Shown: piece by piece, positions 43,592-49,304 of the stretch | Numbering within the stretch: position 1 is the first letter of the stretch | How the letters are laid out: each line of letters begins with the position of its first letter | The notes under the pieces: model-generated | Databases searched by the model: none | What the model saw: only the letters and a program-made list of their open reading frames with translations | What the model was told of the DNA's origin: nothing | Made by a program: the position numbers and the translations under genes | Assembly (NCBI GenBank): GCA_025350695.1 | Contig: JANXXI010000196.1 | Location: 1-49,304, forward strand | DNA from: Acidobacteriota bacterium | GTDB taxonomy: Bacteria; Acidobacteriota; Terriglobia; Bryobacterales; Bryobacteraceae | Direction: 5' to 3' | DNA: 49,304 bases

Positions 43592-44625
43592 AACGCCGCC
43601 ACCTGCCGTAAAGTTATGGAATGCCGGCGCAAAAGCTGGCGGAATTCGGTTGTGGAGATGCGGGAATGACGGCGAATGGCGGCCCTCTGCTTAAGCAATT
43701 TGGGTAGTGCGGGCAGAAGTGCACAGTGGGCTTTCAGGGCCAGCCATGCGAGTTGGAAGCCGGAGTGAGTCGCGGAGAATTCGCGGGCTTTGCCTGAGCC
43801 GGACCAGATATCGGCAACATGCCAGCCGTACCGGATTAGGGTTGCAAAGGGGGCGAGCAATAGTTCCATTAAAGGGAAATTTTTCACGATCAAACGCAGG
43901 CGGTTGCGCTCCACAAGGTAAGCCTTCAGCAGCGAGGCGCTTCCCGCACTTTGCGAGTAGCGATGTTCGACGATCGCTTCTGGTACATACCGGCACTTCC
44001 ATCCAGCCCAACAGGCGCGCAAGCCTAGGTCAGTGTCTTCGCAATAGAGGAATAAATCGTCGTCAAATCCTCCGATCTCCTCGATCATTTCGCGACGGTA
44101 TATTGCAGCGGAACCACTGGGCAGCAGGACCTCTGCTGTTTCGGAAAAAAGTTCCGTTAGTTGGCGATGGCCACGTTGCTTGCTTGATCCATCGATAGAG
44201 ATTAACATTCCCGCGGAGTCCAACACGCCGGTTTCCGCCAATCGCACGGAACTTGCGCAAGAGCCCAAATGAGCATCCTGCTCCATAGTCCGCAAAAGTG
44301 TTTCGAGCCAACGGGGCGAGGCCACGGCATCATCGTTGATGGTGGCTAGGAATTGGGTATTGCTGATTTCGAAACCCGCGTTAATAGCTTTGCCAAATCC
44401 AGCATTTACGGGCATTTCCAGGATTTTAACGTGAATTTCGGGCGGTTTGGCCCGGGCCACTGCGTGATTGCCACTGTTGTCAACAATCACGATTTCCATA
44501 TCTCCGATAGTTTGCGCCATCAGCGAACGAATGCACGGCCAAAGAGTTGAGTCGCGGCCCAATGTGGGGATGACGACTGTTACCCGAGGTATCTGCAAGC
44601 TAGTATTGTACGCTATTCTGTTCAT
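43588..44625 (-). CDS. Glycosyltransferase family 2, first gene of the glycan operon
   Basis: A 345-residue GT-A enzyme from ATG 44625; the frame extends to 44787 but that part would run into the divergent kynureninase gene. Landmarks are VTVVIPTLGRDSTLWPCIRSL, EIVIVDNSG, NAGFGKAINAGFEIS and ATINDDAVASPRWLE (the DDA metal site), followed by LLPSGSAAIYRREMIEEIGGFDDDLFLYCEDTDLGLR (split: SGSAAIYRREMIEEIGGFD and FLYCEDTDLGLRA), the signature of rhamnosyltransferase-type GT2 proteins. It starts only six bases from the kynureninase start codon. It probably adds a deoxy-sugar or hexose to a surface glycan. Confidence 0.9.
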   Translation of the reverse strand: MNRIAYNTSLQIPRVTVVIPTLGRDSTLWPCIRSLMAQTIGDMEIVIVDNSGNHAVARAKPPEIHVKILEMPVNAGFGKAINAGFEISNTQFLATINDDAVASPRWLETLLRTMEQDAHLGSCASSVRLAETGVLDSAGMLISIDGSSKQRGHRQLTELFSETAEVLLPSGSAAIYRREMIEEIGGFDDDLFLYCEDTDLGLRACWAGWKCRYVPEAIVEHRYSQSAGSASLLKAYLVERNRLRLIVKNFPLMELLLAPFATLIRYGWHVADIWSGSGKAREFSATHSGFQLAWLALKAHCALLPALPKLLKQRAAIRRHSRISTTEFRQLLRRHSITLRQVAAL

Positions 44626-44631
44626 TAAACT

Positions 44632-45861
44632 ATGAATGAGCCTAAACCTAACTTGGGACGATCGTTGGCTGAAGCAGCCGACAGGGCTGATGAATTGGCC
44701 AAGTTCAGAAATGAATTTGTCTTTGGGGAAGAAAACGTAATTTATCTGGATGGGAATTCGCTTGGTAGGTTGCCGAAGAAGGGGCAAGAACGCTTGACTC
44801 GAGCTGTTCAGGATGAGTGGGGTTCGCGCTTGGTGAGAGGGTGGGTGAATGGATGGCTGCTAGAACCTCGTCGCGCAGCCGACAAAATCGCCCGATTGAT
44901 TGGAGCCAAGGAAAGGGAAGTCCTGGTCTGCGATTCGACTTCCGTCAATCTATTTAAGTTGGCTAACGCGGCGCTTCGAGTGAAGAACCGCAAAGTGATT
45001 CTGAGTCTGGCTGGTAACTTTCCTTCGGACTTGTATGTGTTGGGGGGCGTGGGTGAACTGCGGACTTTCGGGACCGTTGAGGAATTGCTTCACGCACTGA
45101 CCGACGAAGTTGGCGTGGTGTCTCTATCGCATACTTGTTATAAGACCGGGCAAGTGCATGACATGGGCTTGATCACTGAAGAAGCCCAAAAAGTGGGAGC
45201 ATTCGTCCTGTGGGATCTTAGTCATTCGGTTGGTGTGATTCCGCTGCAAATGAACAAGTACAACGTGGACATGGCGGTTGGATGCACCTATAAGTATCTG
45301 AACGGTGGTCCTGGAGCGCCGGCATTCTTGTATATTCGTGAGCAACTGCTTCCGCACTTGCGCAACCCGATTCGGGGCTGGTTCGGGCACGCGGACCCTT
45401 TTGGATTTCAACCAGAATTTAAGCCCGCCGAGACGATTGAAAAATTCATGACTGGGACGCCGCCAGTCTTGTCGATGGCCGCGCTTGAGCCGGCTCTTGA
45501 CGTGATTCTTGAAGCAGGAGTGGATCGCATACGGAAGAAATCCTTTTTGTTGACCGAGTACTTAATCGCTTTGGTAAATGAACGATTGACCAAGTACGGG
45601 GTCAGCGTGGCATCGCCAATTGAATCGCGTAAGCGTGGCGCGCACGTGGCGTTGGCGCACCCGGATGCTTGGAAACTAACGCAGGCCATGATTGCCCATG
45701 GAGTGATTCCGGATTTCCGCGAGCCGGATATTTTGCGGATGGGGCTAGCGCCGATCTACACGTCATTCGTGGAAGTTTACGATGCGATCTCGATGCTGGA
45801 GAATATTTTGGCGAATAACCTGCATGTGAAGTATGAGAGCTCTCGAACGGGGGTTAGCTAG
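44632..45861 (+). CDS. kynU: Kynureninase
   Basis: A 409-residue PLP enzyme that cleaves kynurenine or 3-hydroxykynurenine to anthranilate or 3-hydroxyanthranilate plus alanine. It shows IYLDGNSLGRLPK (residues 37-49), RGWVNGWLLEPRRAADKIA (69-87), the PLP-phosphate region STSVNLFKL, VSLSHTCYKTGQVHDM (163-178), LWDLSHSVGVIPL (193-205) and the PLP lysine in CTYKYLNGGPGAP (Lys221). The length is normal. No other kynurenine pathway gene is in the window. The start is six bases from the divergent GT2 start, so its promoter must lie inside that gene or the true start differs. Confidence 0.95.
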   Translation: MNEPKPNLGRSLAEAADRADELAKFRNEFVFGEENVIYLDGNSLGRLPKKGQERLTRAVQDEWGSRLVRGWVNGWLLEPRRAADKIARLIGAKEREVLVCDSTSVNLFKLANAALRVKNRKVILSLAGNFPSDLYVLGGVGELRTFGTVEELLHALTDEVGVVSLSHTCYKTGQVHDMGLITEEAQKVGAFVLWDLSHSVGVIPLQMNKYNVDMAVGCTYKYLNGGPGAPAFLYIREQLLPHLRNPIRGWFGHADPFGFQPEFKPAETIEKFMTGTPPVLSMAALEPALDVILEAGVDRIRKKSFLLTEYLIALVNERLTKYGVSVASPIESRKRGAHVALAHPDAWKLTQAMIAHGVIPDFREPDILRMGLAPIYTSFVEVYDAISMLENILANNLHVKYESSRTGVS

Positions 45862-46190
45862 TAGAGTACGCTGAATACTGGCTATACCGCGACTTCCTCT
45901 CACATGAGTTAAACGAGTTTCGTCCACAGTCGACGCGGCCGCTACGCATGCCGGAAGATCGGGAACGTGAGGGCTAAAGCCCGAAGGGGTTTACTCAACA
46001 GAGACGCACTCGCTCATTTCAGGCCTAGCTAGCTAGAGCTCTCCGACGGCTCAGCCGCCATCCGTCAGATTCGAAGGGCTAAACCGCGTGGAATTCCGTG
46101 AGGATTTCAAAGTCTGGGCAGGGCGTCCTCGGGCCGCCCGCCAACGATGCGTATGCCCTACTACACACTGGTTTGTCCGAACTCCTACAA
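45862..46190. other. Intergenic region without a recognised gene
   Basis: The 329 bases between kynU and the convergent FG-GAP gene hold a small hairpin GGGCT-AA-AGCCC at 45971-45982 and a CTAGCTAGCTAG run near 46025, but no coding sequence with any family resemblance. A weak terminator for kynU may be the hairpin. Confidence 0.5.
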
Positions 46191-47318
46191 CTATTTGCCC
46201 ATATTCTCGTACCATTTCAGATTTGTGCTGGCTGAGCCGATACATGCCACATCCTTGCGTCCGTCGCCGTTCAGATCGAGGGCAATACAGGCGGCTGCAG
46301 CAATGCCGCCTTTATCCAAATCGCGCCGGGTCCACTTTCCTTTCACAAGCGTATAGATGTAAACGCTTCGCCCCTCGCCCCGGAAGCCTGCTATGATTTC
46401 ATCCTTTCCATCCCCGTCGAGGTCAACTGTAACAATGGTATGGCCGTCCACCAACGTAGTGTCGATCACTTGCCGATTCCAAGTTCCGCCATGCTCTGTA
46501 TAAACCGTCACTTGATTGCCGTGCCACGGTTCGATTGCCGTCAAAAATCGCTGCTTACCCAGGTGACCGATTGCGATGTCGCTTGCTCCGCTCTTGGGCC
46601 AAGGCGCCGGATCGGCGGCTGTAATTGTGACGCGCTTCCAATTGCCGTCTTTTTGCGCCAGGTTCACGTGTATGCCCAGGAAGCTTGCGGTGAGGACATC
46701 GTCCAGGCCATCGTGGTTCCAATCATTGATGAGGATGCCATGTACGACGCCCTCATCTTGATCGGAAATCAGGCGGCGATTCCACTCGCCGGGCTTGTAG
46801 GCAACCAGAGGCGCCTTGTCGCGATAATCTGGCGCGTCGGCGGCGGCCCCGGTTAACGGAGCGTTGATGAACATGCCGTTGGCCACGCGAAGTCGATGGG
46901 ACGTGGTTAGTCGATCAATTTCGCGCACTGTCCAGGGCTCGAGCGGTTTGCCGTGTGATTCAAGCAGGCTGACAATGCCAATGGAGTTTTTCGCCAGGTT
47001 CGCGAATTCATGGGCCAACAGTATTTCAGGGATGCCGTCGCCATCAATGTCCATCACGGCAAGGTTGATCATCCGCTTCAGTCCGGTTGCGATAACATGC
47101 CTCTGCCACCCGGGATTTTCGAACCAGACCAATTCGGTCATTCCGCTGGCCAGCGCAATCAAATCTGGCTTACCATCGTGATTCAAATCGGCCGCCACCA
47201 CCTGGTAGCCGCCCTTCAGATCTGTGGCAATTACATGTTCCTGGAAGCGCGGTTGAGGTCCGGCAAGCAGAGTCAGGGGTAAGGAAAGAGCAAGGTTTAT
47301 TACAGTAGTGGATCGCAA
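46191..47318 (-). CDS. Exported FG-GAP/VCBS-repeat beta-propeller protein
   Basis: A protein of about 375 residues. TTG 47318 is preferred because it yields a signal peptide (RSTTVINLALSLPLTLLAG) and has GGAG upstream; the longer frame from ATG 47351 would overlap the divergent gene. The body has at least five FG-GAP-type repeats with calcium-loop patterns: ADLNHDGKPDLIAL, MDIDGDGIPEILLA, NDWNHDGLDDVLTA, VDLDGDGKDEIIAG and LDLNGDGRKDVACI. Integrin-like seven-bladed propellers of this kind bind calcium and act outside the cell. Its role is unknown. The start region is divergent to the MetE-like gene. Confidence 0.88.
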   Translation of the reverse strand: MRSTTVINLALSLPLTLLAGPQPRFQEHVIATDLKGGYQVVAADLNHDGKPDLIALASGMTELVWFENPGWQRHVIATGLKRMINLAVMDIDGDGIPEILLAHEFANLAKNSIGIVSLLESHGKPLEPWTVREIDRLTTSHRLRVANGMFINAPLTGAAADAPDYRDKAPLVAYKPGEWNRRLISDQDEGVVHGILINDWNHDGLDDVLTASFLGIHVNLAQKDGNWKRVTITAADPAPWPKSGASDIAIGHLGKQRFLTAIEPWHGNQVTVYTEHGGTWNRQVIDTTLVDGHTIVTVDLDGDGKDEIIAGFRGEGRSVYIYTLVKGKWTRRDLDKGGIAAAACIALDLNGDGRKDVACIGSASTNLKWYENMGK

Positions 47319-47361
47319 AATGTTTTCGTCTCCGGACGCTTCAATATACAATGATTGGTTT

Positions 47362-48366
47362 ATGGGTATTTTAACAACGGTGGTGGGAAGCTACCCAACC
47401 CCGTCCTGGTTGTTGGGCCAAACCGCCCGCGGCGTCCTGCGTGACGCCATCATGGTAGTGCTGAAGACGCAGGAATTGGCGGGCATCGACGTTATTGCGG
47501 ACGGCGAATTGAACCGGTTTAATCCAAGCCATCCGGAAACGAACGGCATGATTGATTACTTCGTCAGTCAAATGGACGGTATTCGGACACGCTTTTCGAT
47601 TACAGACATTCAGAAGTTCCGCGCCAGCGAAAGCGCCGGATACCGGTCCGACCCGGCGGCCATTGTGCTTAGCGAAATTGGCGAAGGCACGCTTAACCTT
47701 CCGCGCGACTATGAATTCACAAAAAGCTTGACTCGTTCCAAGTTGAAGTTCACTTGCACTGGGCCGCACATGCTGACCAAGGTGACGACCGACCGTCACT
47801 ATCGCAGTTACGAAAAATGCGCGATGGCGATTGCTGGTGTCCTTCGCAAACAGCTGGAGGCGATTCCGGCTGAGGTTGTGCAAATCGACGAGGCCAATAT
47901 CAGTGGGCATCCGGAGGATCGGGAATGGGCGCTATTGGCGATCAATCATGTGCTGGATGGCGTGGTTGGCGAGCGTGGCGTTCATATTTGCTTCGGAAAT
48001 TATGGAGGCCAATCGATTCAGAAAGGCTTCTGGAAAGACTTGATGCCGTTCTTGAATGGACTGCATTGCAATCATTTGATTTTGGAATTCGCGCGCCGAG
48101 GTTATGGCGAGCTTGAGGCATTTAAAGAACTCGACCCGAAGATTGGGCTTGGCCTTAGCGTGATCGATATCAAGGACAACGGCATAGAGTCCGCGGACCT
48201 GATTGCTTCGCGTATTGAACACGCCACGAAAATTCTTGGAGCGGGGCGCATACCCTATATTCACCCCGATTGCGGGTTTTGGATGCTGCAGCGAAGCGTA
48301 GCAGACGGAAAAATGAAGGCTCTTGTGGCGGGCCGGGATTTATTTGAAGGAAGGAACAAGAACTGA
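47362..48366 (+). CDS. MetE-like (cobalamin-independent methionine synthase family) protein
   Basis: A 334-residue protein from ATG 47362, chosen because VVGSYPTPSWL is the usual start of the family. Features of the UROD/MetE-like barrel are GIDVIADGELNRFNP, FTCTGPHMLTKV, VVQIDEANISGH (homocysteine/zinc region), VHICFGNYGGQ, where the family has a zinc-binding H-x-C, and VIDIKDNGIESADLIASRI with YIHPDCGFWML, where Cys is the last zinc ligand. Single-domain members may be methyltransferases in methionine or other sulfur metabolism. The gene overlaps the next by one base (TGATG), so they are co-transcribed. It is not full-length MetE, which has two barrels. Confidence 0.88.
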   Translation: MGILTTVVGSYPTPSWLLGQTARGVLRDAIMVVLKTQELAGIDVIADGELNRFNPSHPETNGMIDYFVSQMDGIRTRFSITDIQKFRASESAGYRSDPAAIVLSEIGEGTLNLPRDYEFTKSLTRSKLKFTCTGPHMLTKVTTDRHYRSYEKCAMAIAGVLRKQLEAIPAEVVQIDEANISGHPEDREWALLAINHVLDGVVGERGVHICFGNYGGQSIQKGFWKDLMPFLNGLHCNHLILEFARRGYGELEAFKELDPKIGLGLSVIDIKDNGIESADLIASRIEHATKILGAGRIPYIHPDCGFWMLQRSVADGKMKALVAGRDLFEGRNKN

Positions 48367-49304
48367 TGCGTTGCACCAGATTATTTGTAATTGTTTCGCT
48401 CATTGCCGTGAGCGCTTGGGGACAGAGTAACCATATCTCGAACATCATGCAACTGACTCATGGTGGGCAAAACGCGGAGGCGTATTGGTCTCCCAACGGC
48501 AAGGAGCTTGTATTTCAGACGACTCGCGATAAGTACCAATGCGATCAGATTTTTGTAATGAACGCCGATGGTACGGATCAGCACTTGGTATCGACGGGTA
48601 AGGGTCGCACGACGTGCGGCTACTTCATGCCGGATAGTAAACATGTACTCTACGCTTCGACGCATGAAGCAGCGGATGCCTGCCCTACTCCTCCTGACCG
48701 GAGTAAAGGCTACGTTTGGGCTGTGTTTCCAACTTACGATATATTCGTGGCGAATACCAAAGGGGAGATTGTCAAGAAATTAACCAAGGCCCCGGGCTAC
48801 GATGCCGAAGCTACTGTGAATTTCAAGAATAAGAAAATCGTATACACTTCGATGGCTTCGGGCGACTTGGAACTTTGGACCATGTCCACGCAAGGGTTGG
48901 CCAAGCGGCAAGTGACCAAATCATTAGGGTACGACGGCGGCGCTGTCTTCTCCCGTGATGGCAAGATGCTTGTTTGGCGCGGCAATCATCCTCAATCAAA
49001 AGAGTACATCAAGAAGTATCAGGATTTGCTCAGCGAGAATTTGACCACGCCGATGAAGATGGAGATCATGGTCTCCGACAGCAAGGGCAACGATATACGG
49101 GAGATTACGCACTTCGGTTGCGCCAGCTTTGCACCCACGTTTACGCCTGACGGCAAAAAGATTATTTTTTCATCGAATAAAAACAAGTGCGACGGCCGCG
49201 ATTTTGAATTGTTCATGATTGACGTGGACGGCAAGAACCTGGAACAGATTACGAATTTTGGGGGATTTACTTCGTTCCCGGAAATTTCACCCGATGGGAA
49301 GAAG
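48366..49304 (+). CDS. TolB-like PD40 beta-propeller exported protein, 3' end outside window
   Basis: A 313-residue partial frame that remains open at the window's last base. It begins with a signal peptide (MRCTRLFVIVSLIAVSAWGQ) and continues with WD40-like PD40 blades: MQLTHGGQNAEAYWSPNGKE, FVMNADGTDQHLVS, LWTMSTQGLAKRQVT, FAPTFTPDGKKIIFSSN and FMIDVDGKNLEQITN, each with the S/T-P-D/N-G-K pattern. The family is exported and includes the TolB propeller and peptidase-associated propellers; the missing C-terminus may hold another domain. The ATG overlaps the stop of the MetE-like gene. Confidence 0.9.
   Translation, partial: MRCTRLFVIVSLIAVSAWGQSNHISNIMQLTHGGQNAEAYWSPNGKELVFQTTRDKYQCDQIFVMNADGTDQHLVSTGKGRTTCGYFMPDSKHVLYASTHEAADACPTPPDRSKGYVWAVFPTYDIFVANTKGEIVKKLTKAPGYDAEATVNFKNKKIVYTSMASGDLELWTMSTQGLAKRQVTKSLGYDGGAVFSRDGKMLVWRGNHPQSKEYIKKYQDLLSENLTTPMKMEIMVSDSKGNDIREITHFGCASFAPTFTPDGKKIIFSSNKNKCDGRDFELFMIDVDGKNLEQITNFGGFTSFPEISPDGKK

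Noticed and set aside
45960-46060. Hairpin GGGCTAAAGCCC and CTAGCTAG run as a possible small RNA or attachment site
   Set aside because: The stem is only five base pairs, there is no T tract and no partner repeat was seen in the window.

Overview
The window looks like a chromosomal segment from an Acidobacteriota bacterium of the Solibacter/Bryobacter type. This rests on gene content: Oar-like TonB-dependent receptors with a carboxypeptidase-regulatory N-terminus, a giant BACON-repeat protein ending in a domain that I recognise as the Solibacter C-terminal family (TIGR03437), a SpoIVB/S55-type secreted protein, a lone PEP-CTERM protein and many exported beta-propeller, FG-GAP and M61 proteins. 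No rRNA, tRNA, CRISPR array, transposase or phage gene was found.

Layout. 1-4000: end of an Oar-like receptor, a convergent MFS transporter and a truncated receptor C-terminus. 4000-10400: Tat-exported enolase-superfamily dehydratase, a likely two-gene unit (S55-domain protein plus beta-propeller protein) and the PEP-CTERM protein. 10400-15500: methyltransferase-like protein, relics of a BON protein and an ECF sigma factor, then an intact mlaE-mlaF-mlaD lipid-transport operon whose MCE protein carries an OmpA-like C-terminus. 15500-18060: a gene graveyard (DUF5678 relic, retropepsin-like relic, ABC ATPase relic) around one intact gene for a D5-like ATPase that has lost its P-loop. 18070-24440: full-length Oar-like receptor, pyrD, another receptor fragment, an amidohydrolase and a truncated serine hydrolase.

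24441-30128 is the most unusual part. A five-gene minus-strand unit encodes two tandem paralogous proteins made of a long Glu-rich (E-x)n half and a long Arg-rich half, an HExxH metalloprotease-like protein, a small frameshifted protein, and a protein whose C-terminus has been replaced by the tail of an amidohydrolase. A divergent LuxR-type regulator, interrupted by one in-frame TGA, shares the upstream region. I recognise similar Glu-rich proteins from other bacteria but know of no assigned function; this is my best candidate for an undescribed system.

30168-49304: BACON-repeat exported protein, divergent TadE/TadE/TadG-like pilus-associated genes without the secretion machinery, a 63-residue membrane protein, a beta-lactamase-fold serine hydrolase, an M61 peptidase with PDZ domain, an ICMT-like methyltransferase, a tightly packed five-gene glycan operon (two GT2, DUF2304, TPR membrane protein, GT4), kynureninase, an FG-GAP protein, a MetE-like protein and the start of a TolB-like propeller protein.

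Genes that appear to work together: mlaEFD; the S55/propeller pair; the Tad trio; the glycan operon; the Glu-rich cluster with its regulator. All family assignments come from reading translated sequence, without database searches.
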